DNA of 64,000 bases from Motacilla alba alba (Eukaryota; Chordata; Aves; Passeriformes; Motacillidae). The stretch covers positions 54,652,152 through 54,716,151 of the forward strand of contig NC_052017.1 of the NCBI RefSeq assembly GCF_015832195.1, given 5' to 3'. Below, piece by piece: positions 1-12,902 of this stretch; within the stretch, counting starts at the first letter, position 1, and each line of letters opens with the position of its first letter. The position numbers and the translations under genes are program-made. The notes under the pieces were generated by a model, which saw only the letters and a list, made by a program, of their open reading frames with translations, had not been told where the DNA came from and did not search any database.

Positions 1-1099
1 AACAAACTGTGAATCAGACTGTGATTCAGCCGGGAGCTTCCAACTTGCATGTAAAATTTGCACTTTATATACAGCTTTTAAAAAAGTATTCCCTCCTCAT
101 TTAGAGCAGAGTATTTTTGCTTGTCAGACAGCTGATGTTTATCCATCATAATAAAGAGGTCTTGCTCATTCAGATGTTTAAAGACTGTTGGCTTTTAGAT
201 CAACGGTTCATTCATCATGAGTTTATAGATAAATAGCTCTAGCTGGTTAGAAAACAACTGAGGCTCAGCTAAGCTAAACTTTTTTAAGGTGTGTGGGACT
301 GTGCAGACCTCTGCAGCTGCTGAACTAGTGTGGGTTGCACACACATCTGTAGTTTACTGGTGCTGTTTTTAGTCAACACTAAGTTTAGCAATGTCCAGGA
401 ATTCTTTTTCTCTGAAGTTCTTATAATTCTCATGCTCCTGTCATTCCCCCAGTGAGCTAGAGCTGGAGCAGTTAGTGTCCTGTGTGTTAGCTCAGGGCTC
501 TTCCCCATATGAAATTTGGCATTTCATTGCGATATAAAGTTGCTTTCTTCCCATAACCTATTATTTCATTTAACACACAGCTATTTATGTGGTATTTTGA
601 ATCTACTGCATCACTAATACATCCTTCTGAAAATAGCATGAGGTTCACACTGATAATTCTTGACTTCCTACCCCAGACTTAAGCATTATGAGTGTCCTGG
701 TAAAAAAGGTGTGTAGGCAAGACCAAAGGCAACTGTATACTGTGAAATAATAAGTCTCAGACAAAATAGACGCAGCTATAGTATCACAGCTAATAGATGT
801 ATTTTAAAAGTGGAAACATCTATCTTTAATTGCATGTTAAGTATGTAGTGAGAAACCACAGTTATACATTTTTATAACAAACCTTTACATCTGAAGTCAT
901 AATAACACAAAAAAAAAGTGCTTATTATATATGGTCAAAATAACTGAGGCAAATTGTTAACAACATCTTCTAAATATAATCATGTGGCCTCTGTCAGCAG
1001 CACTCTAAAGTCAGGCTGACTAATGTCAACGACAATCACTTTTTTCCTTAGTTTACTGAAAACCAACAACCCAAACAAAAACTATTTCACTTTCTTGTT

Positions 1100-1134
<35 letters not shown>

Positions 1135-1340
1135 ATAGCTTTCAATATTGCTGCCCCCTCACCTCTGCACATTGCAAGCCCATCTTAGTTCTGGATAATT
1201 ACTTTAACATTCTTAAAATTTTTAATCCAGCTCTCCTTGAACACATAATATATATTTTTACCAATTATAAATACATTATTTTTATTAATCTGATTTCAAT
1301 AACATGCATTTGTATAATTACTATACAATCAAAATAGACA
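1..1340. other. 3' flank of NEUROD6, no gene seen
   Basis: AT-rich DNA with no supportable coding region. A run of 29 T lies at 1104-1132. The short open frames here have no codon or motif signature of a gene. Confidence 0.6.
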
Positions 1341-1364
1341 TTGACTTCACACAGTGTGTACACT

Positions 1365-1370
1365 TTTATT
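1365..1370 (-). terminator. candidate NEUROD6 poly(A) signal
   Basis: The minus strand reads AATAAA here, about 295 nt after the NEUROD6 stop. A GT-rich stretch follows on the same strand (plus-strand acagtgtgtaca at 1351-1362), as expected for a downstream cleavage element. A second AATAAA at 1507-1512 (minus) could be an alternative site. Inferred from sequence only. Confidence 0.45.
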
Positions 1371-1665
1371 TCAGTAATATTGTTCAGACACACTGTTCAA
1401 CAAATCAAGCAAACAGGGAAACAAAAAGTTAAAAAAGGGAGAAAACCTCTGGGAGGAACCATATTCTCACAGTGATTACAGAAAAAAATACTTGCAATAA
1501 AAAGGGTTTATTATTACATAGAAAATCCTCACAATAGTAGAAACACACATTAGGAGCTAGTAAACATTTTAAATAGAATTGTGCCAATTATGCAGTGCCC
1601 AAGCATCTGCTTGCTCTTAATTAGATGGGGAGGTGAATGACCACTGTTTATTTTCATTTTCCTCA

Positions 1666-2679
1666 TTAATTATGAAAAACTGCATTCAATTCATCTTGCA
1701 TGGTGAGAGACTGGCTGCGCAGATGTAAGTCATAAGGGAAGTGACTCTCTGAAGGCAACCTAAACATCGAGCTCTGCCCAAGGGGACCCCTGGGTGGCAC
1801 TGCACAGTAATGCATGCCATAATTGTAATTTTTGCCATAGTCCAAGCTTTCCTCTTGCTTCAGGGAAAATATCCCATTATAGTTAATTGGGGGAGGACTT
1901 AAGGGACCTTCAAACTGTGGGCTTGCACACTCAGGGGAAGTGCTTTCATAGAAGGACTCATAAGCACTGCAGTAATTGTATGGTTTCATGGACTTAGAGT
2001 TGTCAAGAGTCCCATGGCCTGGGGGGGTGCCAAGCTCCGGGCTGTGGTAGGGAGGATAAAAGTTGGAGTAGGGTGTGCGGGTATGATGGGCACCTTCACC
2101 TGCCTGGCCCATTAGGAAACTTCTGGCATTCAGCTGCAGGCATCCTGCCACCAAGTTTGTAGTTGGTTGGGACAGACCCTTGCACAAGTTTTGGACAAAG
2201 GTGAGCAGGTCAGGTCTCTTCCCAATTCGCAGTATTTCAGAAAGAGCCCAAATATAGTTCTTGGCTAGTCTTAGAGTTTCTATTTTTGACAGTTTTTGTG
2301 TTTTAGAATAACAAGGGACAACTTTCCTTAAATTGTCCAGAGCATCATTAAGGCCATGCATACGGTTCCTCTCTCTAGCATTGGCTTCTTGACGCCTGAA
2401 TTTAATTCTTTCCATCCTTATCTTGCTTGTCTTTTTTTTCCTAAGGCCCCTTCGCCTTGGCAAGCCATTCTCATCCTCCTCTTCTCTCTCTTCCTCCTCC
2501 TCTTCTTTTTCTGTTTCTTCTCCAGGAGATCTTTTAATATTCTTTCCTCGGAGGATGATCTGCTTTGAAAGGGTTTCTGTGTTCTTCATTTGCTTTTGGT
2601 CATCACTTTCTCTGGGAAACTTTCTACACATCTGGGATTCTGGCATTACAACAGACTCATCAAATGGTAGTGTTAACAT
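1666..2679 (-). CDS. NEUROD6: Neuronal differentiation factor 6, bHLH transcription factor
   Basis: A complete 337-codon frame, the same length as I recall for mammalian NEUROD6, starting [20 protein letters not shown] and ending in NAVFHN before TAA. An acidic run (about residues 57-70) is followed by a basic nuclear-localisation stretch RRRGLRKKK (75-83). The bHLH domain is at about 94-146: the basic region contains [10 protein letters not shown], and helix 2 starts near [12 protein letters not shown]. The NeuroD-type C-terminal region follows, with the conserved [13 protein letters not shown] segment. The family binds E-boxes (CANNTG) as heterodimers with E-proteins in the nucleus and drives and maintains neuronal identity, for this member mainly in forebrain projection neurons. 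The whole CDS is in one exon, as in other vertebrates, with a good splice acceptor 21 nt before the ATG. No frame damage or missing DNA-binding residue is seen, so the gene looks functional. Confidence 0.97.
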   Translation of the reverse strand: MLTLPFDESVVMPESQMCRKFPRESDDQKQMKNTETLSKQIILRGKNIKRSPGEETEKEEEEEEREEEDENGLPRRRGLRKKKTSKIRMERIKFRRQEANARERNRMHGLNDALDNLRKVVPCYSKTQKLSKIETLRLAKNYIWALSEILRIGKRPDLLTFVQNLCKGLSQPTTNLVAGCLQLNARSFLMGQAGEGAHHTRTPYSNFYPPYHSPELGTPPGHGTLDNSKSMKPYNYCSAYESFYESTSPECASPQFEGPLSPPPINYNGIFSLKQEESLDYGKNYNYGMHYCAVPPRGPLGQSSMFRLPSESHFPYDLHLRSQSLTMQDELNAVFHN

Positions 2680-2700
2680 GGTTCTACAATCTTAAGTTAC

Positions 2701-2712
2701 CTGAAAGAATGC
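2701..2712 (-). other. NEUROD6: splice acceptor of NEUROD6 coding exon
   Basis: On the minus strand GCATTCTTTCAG precedes GTAACTTAAG, giving a pyrimidine-rich acceptor with the AG at 2702-2701. The exon would begin at 2700, 21 nt upstream of the ATG. This fits the known two-exon layout, with a non-coding exon 1 and one coding exon. Confidence 0.7.
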
Positions 2713-4112
2713 CAGCACAATGTTTAAATATTTCCATTTTTAAAGTTTTCCGACTCACACAGCCTCATGCACCTTATTTGTGTCTGTGTGTAAGCTCTCC
2801 TAAAAAGAGAGTGTGTATGAGTGTATGTGTGTGTGTGTGTGTATAAATGCTCAATCTATATTTTTTAATAAAATGGCAGTTGCAAATGCCTACGTTTAAA
2901 AAATAATAGCTGTTGATAATGCTAAAATCACTTTAAACATTTGACCCTGCAACTAAAAAGCCACATTTCTCACAGATAAATATGGAGTAAATTCATGTTT
3001 TAAATGTACAGTTAGCTTCCTGCTCACTTTAAAAAAAAAAAAAAATCCTTCAAACTCTCACCATCATGGAATTCAAAGAAATGCAAAATGTGACAAAGCA
3101 CTACAGAAATTTCCTTAATCCAAATTCTCCTGGGTGGAAAAATTAAGAGAGCTAGTGCAGTTTTAAAATTGAAAAAGTGCCATATCTCTATTACCTGATG
3201 GTAAATATTTTAAAATCACTTTTTGACTTATACTTCAAAATTGTGGGTTTTTGCTCTCCACATTTCTTCCTTTATGTATCAAGATATTAAACTTTAGTAA
3301 GTTACAGTGGTTGAGAAGGAAAAAAAATGGAATATACCCCCCAAATCACTCAGCTAGTAATATAATTCAAAACAAAGCATTTTTCTTAATTATTTGTATT
3401 AAAATCACATAATACTTATTTCATATTAAGGCAAAAATCAGAATTATTTAACCCTAAATGTATTCCGATTAGAATTAGGAAATAAAATCCCCCTACCTCT
3501 TTTTCCCCCCCTTTTTCAAGCAAAAATTCTATTTGATATTATTTGTTTTGTTAGAATCAACTTATTAGCTTTTTTTCTTGTTCTTTTCTCCTTTTTCTTT
3601 TCTTTCCCATCAACTGGGAGTGGGGGGGGGGAGGTGAAAAATTCCCTGCACGCTATAGCAGTGTTTATGTTCTGCGAGGCTCAGATGTCTTCCTCCAGCT
3701 CTTAGCTGACAGGAGCGGTCTGTAGATTCTGACTGTAATCCTGCACGTGTGCTCAGAATCCAGCCTGGAAAGGAAAAATAATTTCCTTTTCCCAATTACT
3801 TTGCTTTCATTTGCAGTTTGGGAACAGCAAAAGCTTGTATCCCATGGACTTCAAAGAGACAAGCAAAGTAAATGCAGGGACTTAGAACAAAATTAAACAA
3901 AAACCCCAGTCAAAGACTAACTATATCAGTATTGTCTAAACATTTGCAGTATTACATAAAAGCAATGAAAGTTTGTAATTGCATCAGAAGAATAAAATGG
4001 TAGGAGTTATTAGACAGCAAATAGCATACACAAAATACAAGACAATGATACTGTATCTTTAAACACTTGCATGCACACCCAACACCAATTGAAATATATC
4101 TTTATTTGTATT
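2713..4112 (-). other. NEUROD6: predicted NEUROD6 intron 1
   Basis: AT-rich DNA of about 1.4 kb between the candidate exon-1 donor (4113) and the exon-2 acceptor (2702). It contains a short TG microsatellite at about 2819-2842 and an A14 run near 3031-3044. Nothing in it codes convincingly. Confidence 0.4.
2819..2842. repeat. (TG)n microsatellite
   Basis: An almost pure TG dinucleotide run of about 11-12 units, inside the predicted NEUROD6 intron. Confidence 0.85.
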
Positions 4113-4113
4113 A

Positions 4114-4250
4114 CCTTATCTTTTTATTTCATTCAACAATCAGTTTTCATTTTTTGCCTTCCAAATCTTTTCAGTCTGAATGTCGCATCGTCTGCTGGAG
4201 TCTAGATCTGTGTATATCTGCACTATCTCATTGATCTCTAAAAAGTGACA
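4114..4250 (-). other. NEUROD6: candidate non-coding exon 1 of NEUROD6
   Basis: On the minus strand the stretch ends AAAAAGATAAG followed by GTAATA, a usable donor. It sits about 1.4 kb upstream of the coding exon and just downstream of a CRE/E-box cluster. Vertebrate NEUROD6 has a short 5' UTR exon at about this distance. Both ends are estimates; the start site is not visible in the sequence. Confidence 0.35.
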
Positions 4251-4282
4251 TTGATGCCAAGTGCCAGAGCTGGTACCCATGC

Positions 4283-4321
4283 CATCTGCTAGTGACGTCA
4301 CGGGGCAGAGAAAACCACGTG
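4283..4321 (-). promoter_or_regulatory. NEUROD6: CRE and E-box cluster, candidate NEUROD6 promoter
   Basis: Within 39 bp lie CATCTG (4283-4288, E-box), a perfect palindromic cAMP-response element TGACGTCA (4293-4300) and CACGTG (4316-4321, E-box). The block is CpG-containing, unlike the surrounding DNA, and lies directly upstream of the candidate exon 1. NeuroD-family genes are commonly regulated by proneural bHLH factors through E-boxes, so the grouping is sensible. That it is the promoter is inference. Confidence 0.5.
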
Positions 4322-7300
4322 AGTCTTTCTCCTGGGACCTTCATTCTGCACTGATCATCTGGCATCCCTCTAAGTGGGTACCAGCATTCATGTATCAACA
4401 CAGAAGGTTAGACTGATAGAAAAAAAAAGAAAAGAAAAAAATTCTGCACCAGTATTTCACATACAGTAGGTGCATTTCCACTCTGGTTGCTTCTTTTTAG
4501 CAGTCTAGCTGCATGGATAGACATGCCAGCATTTGGTGCTATCCCTGCCTACAGGTACAGCTGCCCTCTGGTTGTTAATATGGCATTGTTTATACAAGAA
4601 ACGCTGTCTTGTATTGATCTGAGTCCCTCCAGTGCACCTGGTACCCAGGGATAAGAAAGAAAAGGCAAGGAAAGGAAGGCAGTAATAGGGAAGTAATGCT
4701 GGTGCTGTAATGCATAGCACAGTCACAAAAAGTAGTTTTTGTGTGATGCTGCTGGGTGAGATTTTTGGGGTGTGGGGTTTTTTGGAGTGCAGCTTGTTGC
4801 CCCAGAGCACAGAATAATAGGAGCAAACCTCATGCCATCTGTAAGAAATCCTTCCTTCACATGTCTTGGTGGTTTTTGACTTGGCAAAATAAAAAAGGCA
4901 TTTATAGAAAACTGGACATACAGCATGAAGGTTTAACAAATCATGCCTTTTTTCTGAAGCATGTGGCAAGGCTCGCTGACCTTCTCTGGCATGTTGTAAT
5001 GTGACTGGGATGCACCTGCTCAAAAGTGTAGCTTAGGATTCTCAAAGGGTTTGGCCCCTGCCACATTTTCTCAGTCTGCCTGGACTTTTTGTGAATGTTT
5101 CCCCAATATCTCTTTAAAAACTGAGTTCCCTTTGAAAACCTCCTAAAAATCTCCCCCTGCTCTTCTGTTTTGATACCTAGCTTCTCCTTTCTTCATGCCC
5201 CTGTTTCTCCTGTCATCTGCCTCTCCTGTGCTCCCTGCTCTTCCTTTTTAACCCTTTTGTCTCCTTCTGCTGGCAAAACACTGTTAAAGGAAGCTGACAA
5301 AGAGTCTTAGCTCAGCCTTGCCATGGAGCTTATTACAAACTCCACCTTCATGTGTTAGGGGTTTGTGATTTTTTTCTTTTTTAATTTCAGGAGTGGCATG
5401 TCACATATAAGCGATATCAAGGGAGTTACAGGAGTCACCTTAGAAACATTCTTTTTTAAAATTTGGTTTCATTATTATTGTGTATCACTGCTTTTTTTGT
5501 AACTAAATAATATCTATAATAAAATAATGAGTGATTGAGTATGCTTTTAGTATTAAAATAATACCTGGCAGAGCTGCTAGTGTTCTGGGTCCATGTCAGC
5601 ATTTCCATTATAAATTCTAGTTTTGGAGGGTTTATAATTCATCTGTTTTGATTCACATTTGTCCAAACCTTGGCATTACTATTCTCAGCCCTCAAGCCCT
5701 CACCCAATTATTTTTTCTTTCACAAAGTTTCGTTTAATTATGTTGGGGCATTTTTTTTTTTATTAGAGACAGGAACAAAAAAAAAAAAGACTGCAGTACA
5801 GGACAACATGTGTGTGGGAAGATCATGTTTTATACATCTATATGGATGCGCTAAACAATTTTACAGCCTTTCATTAAAAAAACCTCACCCCAAACATTGA
5901 GGGTTTTTTTGTTTTTGTTTTATTTTAAAGAAGTAAGACATTCAGGCTTCACTCATTCTTTACAAAACACAGGCTTTTTAAAGTTTTTGTTTATTAAGGA
6001 AAATTTATCTGAAGTGACAAAGATGTTAAAACTTAAGGGGTAACTGTTCAAAAAAGAGCAAATGCTGTACTATTCATAGCATTCGCTTCATTTTTACCAC
6101 AAATATTACAATCTGTAACAAAGGAGAAGGCAGAATCCCATTATACTCAATAAGAATTTATGTATTAAGATTTATATTGTTAAAGGTTCTAGGGATTTTG
6201 CATTTTCAAAGTATTAAAAAAATGCAAGATAATCTAAAAATGAAAAGTCCTAGAGTAACCAATGCTGTTTCAATACATACTAAAAATACCATGAGATACT
6301 GAAAGAAAGGTTGATGTTGCAGTAGTTCTGTGTTTAGGGAAGGACCGATAAAATTCTCAGTTATATCACACAGTGCTCAAAATACATGAAACTATTTTCT
6401 CCATCCTTTTTTATTATTGAAGTAGGTGGTTATTTTTTTTAACAACTCAAATGCATTTTTGAACATCTTTTATAGTGCTAATAAAACAAAAAATGAGTTA
6501 GTTTGTGTTGAATGATTACCTCCACAGGAGTAATACTACAGTTTCACACATTCCTAATCCATCATTTGACCTTTTTAATATTTTCAAATAAATTGTGGAG
6601 AAACAAAATAACTGAGATACAAGGTTTAAAAGCCTCTACTGTGCATGCATAATAAGTTTTCATAAGGCTTTTACTACACCTATTTTGTATTATGGATCCA
6701 TGACATGCAAATAGAAACTGCTGTTAATAGGCATTCACAACATACCCAATAACTGCTGCTTTGCTGTCTACTGTGAATGCATGTTAAGAATAGTACACAA
6801 AATACAGTTAAATGCACTCTATAGAATGGTTGCACAGCACCAAATATGCTACAGAACACATATTACAATTTTTTTCCTGTACCTGGACTGTCTAGACTTG
6901 AATTAAAAGTGAGATTATTTCAAATGCAATATTATAATAATACATTATTATTAATATGTATAAATAATAACACAACCAAATATAGATTCATTTAAATAAT
7001 ACTGAGTCATTAATAAATTTACTGAAATAATACTGAATTCCAAGGTCTCCAGAACTTCCATGGTGCATGAGGGGGACTGACCCAAACTGCACTGCATTCA
7101 ATGTGAGTCCTTCAAGTAAGTTCAATATGTTATCATTGGGAATATCTCTTTTTATTTTTTCTCTCTCTCCTTTTTTTTTTTTTTAATTTTTTAATCATCC
7201 TCTCAAACCCTCTCCTAACTGGCCCATACCTCCCCATTTTGCTGGAACAGGAAAACCACATCAAATTAAGGAACTCAAGAACATTTTGAAGTGTGGTAGC

Positions 7301-10222
7301 CTTGGTCATTCACTGGGAGCAATGGGACCTTGTGGACAGCAGGAAACTGTTCAGAAGGGAAAGATAGCTAAATATTTTTCTTTTATTTGTTTCCTCTTCT
7401 TTCTAATGTACACACTAGACATCACTGCAACACAGACACAGTGACAATTATGTGGTGCCACACTCCGTCTTCCACACTCATCACCTGATGTGAGATTGCC
7501 TTCCTGCCATAGCGCCCACACGCACAGCCCAAACCAGAGCAACTGCTGCCTTGGGAGTGAGACTGGGGGAAAATGTATGTCTAGTGCATCCTAAATTGCA
7601 AAGTCAGACCATAAGGGACAAATACATGGGTTAGAGTGTAGAAAACAGTGGCTCTGGTCTCCTGCTGGGTTTAATGCTAAGGAGGAGGTGGGAACACCTG
7701 TTTGGCAGGAGTTTTGTGTGTGCTTTTCAGGTTTTGGTGGGCTGGTTGGTTGGTTTGGGGTTTGTTTGGTTTGGAGTTTGTGGTTTATTTACTTATTTTT
7801 TTTAAATTTAAATTATATTGTTTTACAAAAATATTCAAAAGAGGATAGTATCTTGGGCAGGGACCTTGGTCTGCTAGCCTTGGTGAGTTTCAGATTGGTC
7901 AGAAAGTGTGTTTCAGACTGGTTAGATTTGGGGCTTTCTTGGTGAAGCCTGGACTGTGTCTCTACAAAATGAGCTGCTGGGTAAAGAACCAGAACCATGT
8001 GCCACATGCATGTTGCATGCCAGCTGCCTATCCTGTGTACAACTAGCACACCATGGGACCAAAGTGATGCGTCTCTCTGTCTGTGAAGAACTGCCCCTCT
8101 TCTGCCTCTCCATGTGCCCAGTATACTGCTGTAGACTGTGGACTTTTTTATGAGGGGAACTTGCCGTTCCCATCAAGTTGACTAAGCATTCCTCTGCCAA
8201 TTCTAAGACAATATATGTCCTTCTCCCAGGACAGAGTAGAAAACACCAATAAGGACCCCTGGCTTCAGAGAAATAAACTACATTACCTCAAGAGGATTTG
8301 GTTCAGTCTGAAAATACAATTTTAAACCTATCTGCCAATGTGGCAAAATATAAGTATGTTTTGCACTAAGCCCCCTTTATTAAGGATGTACTTCTTGCTC
8401 TAATCAGACAACCTTAGTTTCATGTTTTGAATAGGCTGTTAGACACAAATAGGAAAGAGCTGTAAAGGGGTTAGTTACTCTATTTTAATGGGAGTTATTT
8501 GAGTAAAACACAAATGTAGAATCTGAAAATGGCTGCTAACTGTAATTGCTTATGGTTAACCAAAAATAAGTTTGTGACCAGAAATTACTCTAAGATTTCT
8601 GAAACACATGACTAGAATAGGTCTTATGTAGATACAAAATACATTTGGGATAAAGTTATTAATTTTGAGTTACTCCTGGTTCACACAAATATAAAGGAGT
8701 TGAAAGATGGTGGAACCAAAGAATTTTAAAATGGAAAATACCTTTGTTTTTTTTAATTACCTAGAAAAGTAGAGGTACAATGTGGCCTGAAAGTTTTAGT
8801 ACCAGAATAAGAGGTGATTGTGTACTTTTCAGGAATATAAGATTTAAGGTACTTCTCTCCCTGGGGTAAAGTCAGACCAGTCATGTAGCTGTGTTGCTTC
8901 CTAAAACTGAAGGGTGTTAAGATGATTGCTATTGCTTTGTGGTTGAAGCAGCCCTATGGTACATCTGAAAAATTTTTTTTTCATTCATACTTGGTGACTG
9001 AAGTTGTCACACTCTCTGTTACCCTACCTTGAGGATGGTCTGAGATCAGTAAATTTGTAAATATTTAGAAGCTGCTGCGGGGACATTTGGCTGAAGTACA
9101 CACCCTGTCACTGCTCATCACCATTCATTCTTTAATGGCAATCTGTGTTGAACAGCTAATCATTGATGATGACTTTCCTCCTTTTGAGGTGATGGTGATG
9201 CCTACAGCGATTCACAGTTGTGCTTCCTCTGTGTTTCCATTTTGAGACTCTCTGCTCCCATCAATGCATGTATTTTCAAGGGCCTTACAGCTAGTCCCTT
9301 TCAGTAGACATAGTGTTGCCTAAAAGCAAATAAAACAAAACTTGAAACAGTGTTAAAATAGTGTGCTAAAAAGCAGGTCTTAATTGAAAGCTTCCCCATT
9401 GTCATGAGCACTACCAGCATGAGATTTCTGCAAATTTTGTAAGTTTAACAAATTAGCATATTTAAAAAATATTATTCAATTAGAAGAGCAGTTGGTTAGG
9501 TAATTGCCTCTGGGTTCTGCCTCATTAGAGTTGTTCCAGGGGCTTCTTTGCCCCATTTCTTGTTATGTCTTTAAAGTTCTAGTGGAAAACAACATGTCCT
9601 TGTCAGGCTTCTTCTTAAGAATAAGACTAAGCAGAATTCCAACTGTGGATTAGGAGGGGTAGCTTATTGTTCTAATATCTAAGAGACAGTGTACATAAAA
9701 TACCAGGAGCTGTGTCATTAACTGTGTATTAAGAGTCTGCAAAGTTGCAAAGATATGAAAAATGTATAAAAAGCTAAAATTTGTAGGAATCAATAGTGTG
9801 GGTGTGTGTGACCCCAGGAGAGACCTCCACTGGTTCCCCTTCCCCAATGAGACCTCAGAACTATCATGTATGCTTTTTCTGCCATAGATTTGCTTGCAAT
9901 CTCTCTAAAGCTAATGGACTGCTTTCTTCTCCCTACTGCAAATCTCCTTCAGCAAGAGGTGCCTGATGAGATAGTCTCCCTAGATCACCTGTGCAGATGT
10001 TCCCAAAACTTTTTTCTCCCTTTCTGCAGCCTTCTCCCTGTGACAGGGTTATTCATTCCACATGGGGTGATGACATGCTCCACTTTACATGGTGTAGTCA
10101 TGCTGGGGCAAAGACTGTCCAGGAAGTGATAGGAGCTCCAAGCACATGGCTACAGCACTGACACAGAAGAGCAGAATGGCCTAACAGAAACATGCCACAA
10201 GATGAGCAGTTTGATTAGGACC
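4322..10222. other. gene-poor DNA upstream of NEUROD6
   Basis: No coding region, RNA gene or recognisable transposon is supported. The stretch is AT-rich with short homopolymers (for example near 5747-5762 and 7171-7184). Open frames here are short and of random composition. Confidence 0.55.
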
Positions 10223-10228
10223 TATATA

Positions 10229-10261
<33 letters not shown>

Positions 10262-10264
10262 GTG

Positions 10265-10309
<45 letters not shown>

Positions 10310-10310
10310 G
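10223..10310. repeat. TA/TG dinucleotide microsatellite
   Basis: About 88 bp of alternating TA with interspersed TG units. Likely length-polymorphic. Short open frames of repeated Y/I/V/C residues here are artefacts of the repeat. Confidence 0.95.
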
Positions 10311-10399
10311 GATTCTATAAATTAAATTCTGTATGCAATGTAAGAGACTTAAAGATTACAATTGCCTTAAACACTGTTAAGATCACTGAAGGACTTTGC

Positions 10400-11155
10400 C
10401 CACTATAGCAAATAGTATAAAGAAGCAACTACTCACGTGCAACCACTCAAGCCCACCCCCCCACCTGTCCTCCCAACCCATCCCCCTTACCGGTCCCCTC
10501 TACCTTTCCCACCTCTCCCCAGTATGCCTCCTGGATTCCTGGAATTTGGACTGTGAGTTAAGTCACCTAATGGGAATTTCTGATAAGTTAAAGGTGTTAC
10601 TATTGTCCATTTACCTCAGGTCTAGGGAGTAAGTAAGAGAAGTAAGCAAGAGAAGTAAGCAAGGCTTCCGGAGAAGAAAGTATCCACAAGGAAAGCCAAA
10701 CCCAGCAGCTGTCCTGAAAATCAGCTCTACCTGGGTCCCGCAAGGGGAGGCCACTGCCCGCAGACACATTTCTGAAGCCTTCCACCAGGGGACTGACTGC
10801 ACGTGATACACAGTGTTGCAACAGATCCTCAGTGCTGCAAAAGACAGTGTAAAACTCTCCCCTTCACAACAGGGGAGGTACTTGGCCGTTCCCACGTGTA
10901 CCTGAACGTATATTAACCCATTGAACTTCGTTTCGTGAGAGACCCTTCACCGAGAAGACCAGAAGAAGGGCAATGGGACGTGGTCTGGGTCCACAAGATG
11001 GTGACTATCTTTCTCACTCTCTTTCTCCCCTCAACCCCTCTCCCCCTTTCCTATTTCTTTCTCTCTCTCTCTCACACATTCACTGTTAAATAAAATCCAT
11101 ACTATTGACATTGATATATGGTCTCATTTGTACCTTAATTCAGGCAGAGGCATCT
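10400..11155 (+). repeat. LTR-like relic
   Basis: The right-hand part has the look of an ERV LTR tail: a pyrimidine tract rich in CTCT near 10998-11075, then AATAAA at 11089-11094 and a short AT-rich tail. It resembles a songbird LTR family, but I cannot name it. The ends are approximate and no target duplication was found. A short imperfect tandem (agaagtaagca units) lies near 10630-10665. Confidence 0.4.
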
Positions 11156-12593
11156 CTCTAGTGATTGGATCCAAAAATGCAAGGAAACCAAGAAGCTGAA
11201 TTAATGATGATTTGACAGAAGTGCAAAATAAAACTTTAATGTAACATTAGCTTCTGTTGGACAGTTCCCTCCCAGGAAATTATAGCATGCTTTGTAAGGG
11301 CTATTTTGTCAATGCTCCTTGCAAACTTTATAAGGAAGTCTGACACTTTTATTATTTGCAGCAGACCTTTGAAACTCAGCAGGGAGAAAGTCCTCAGACT
11401 AGAGAACTGACTTCTTTAGCCCCCTGAAACTTCACTCAGTCCAGGTGGGCTGTAAGCTCATATGTAGGAATCATAATTTCCCACTTTTTATAAGCATGAA
11501 CACCTTGAGAAAATAAATAAATAAAGATAAAAACTTTAGGCCTATTTTGAATGTACACTATTAAAGGTGAGAGGGAAAGTAGCTGACAGAAGTAAATGCC
11601 AGAGCTACAATTGCCTATGAAACCTCCATTCTCTTAACACACACAAGTAGGCAGGTAGTTTTAACAGCTCAGCAGAAGTGCTTGTTTATATGAAATAATA
11701 TTAAGTATTAGCAGGATGACACAGGCTTACTGTAATGGAAACATATGCTCCTTTTGGTTTGCCTTTTATTATTTGAATTTATAACCCTTTTAGGACAGGA
11801 CTTTTCCTGAGATAAGGGAGGCATAAGGATCTTACAGTATTGATCCTGAACTTTTCCCACTGATTTAAAATGTTTGATGCAAGTGTTAGGAGTCATGAAG
11901 AGTCCAATGTCTATTTGATAGACATGCCAGAAATTATTTTTCAGAGAGATTAGGTGGTGTGTGCAGTTATTGAACCATCTAGCCTTCCTGCTTTTTCTTG
12001 TTACACAAAACTGTATGCATCTTTCACTGATTTGAAAACAGTGGAAGGTGGATAGCTGTATATTTTGAAGGATCTTGACCATCTCATTTTACCTCGAGAC
12101 AAGGTGGAACATTTGAGGTCTTATACCCACAGGATCAATTTTTCCCTCAGAGTCCTGGAGATTCAATGGTGGAATTCCCCTGCAAATAGAATAGGAATTT
12201 ATAAAATTGATTTCTGAATTCTATCCTCAAGCTTCTGTAAAAGAAAAAGGCACAGCTAATTTCATCTTAGCTGTAAAATGGTGCTGAATTCAGATAGGGC
12301 TGTAATGATATTTTCCCAAAATTGTTTTGGAAAACCTGACATTTAAAGAACATTTTTTTCAGTGATGAATGAACAATTCCATTACTTCTAGCTGCAGAAC
12401 TACTTTCAGAGTAACTGATGTTTCTCATCTATAAAAATCCATTGTAATTGTGTTTTTCACCAATTATACTGATCAAGCAGGCACGATGGTGTTGTGAGAT
12501 GTAAATTTCTTAGATTCTTAGCCCAACAAATTCAATTCCCATACATAGAAGTATACAATTAAAGAAGTAGAATCAAGATGGGATTTTACTTAC

Positions 12594-12902
12594 AGCTGCA
12601 TAGAGGTTTTTATAAAATACATGGACCCTCTCAGAAACAGCATTGTCTAAACAATCAATCAAGTTTTCCAAAATCAACATGAGATTGTGATCTGCTATTA
12701 ATAGAAGTGAGGTTACCATGCCATTAAGTGTAAGATGAAGTAAACAGTACTTTCTGTAATTAACATCCCTTATGTCTGAGCAATCTCGAAGGAGTTGTGT
12801 AAATACTACAGATTGCCAGCTTCCTTGTCCACCAGTCATCATGAAAATCAGTGCTCCATGCCACAGTTTGAGTACACAGCGTTGATTTTGAAGGTAACCA
12901 CT
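12594..12902 (-). CDS. candidate internal coding exon, unknown gene
   Basis: A 309-bp stretch, exactly 103 codons, is open in one minus-strand frame. It is bounded by CAG just before 12902 and by a strong donor GTAAGT (12593-12588) right after a codon boundary, so it would be a phase 0-0 exon. The predicted peptide is of normal complexity, with KLWHGALIFMMTGGQGSW near the start and a leucine-rich helical stretch later (HLTLNGMVTSLLLIADHN). I do not recognise the family. The acceptor has a poor pyrimidine tract, and no neighbouring exons were found. It could be a real exon, an old pseudogene fragment or chance. Confidence 0.3.

Noticed and set aside
4505..5023. 172-codon minus-strand open frame
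   Set aside because: Random composition with no domain, overlapped by other open frames on both strands; no splice or promoter context.
10202..10408. Open frame with Y/I/V repeats
   Set aside because: Translation of the TA/TG microsatellite.
11708..12082. 124-codon minus-strand frame near the exon-like segment
   Set aside because: Cys/Lys/Asn-rich with no motif and no donor or acceptor at its ends; likely chance.
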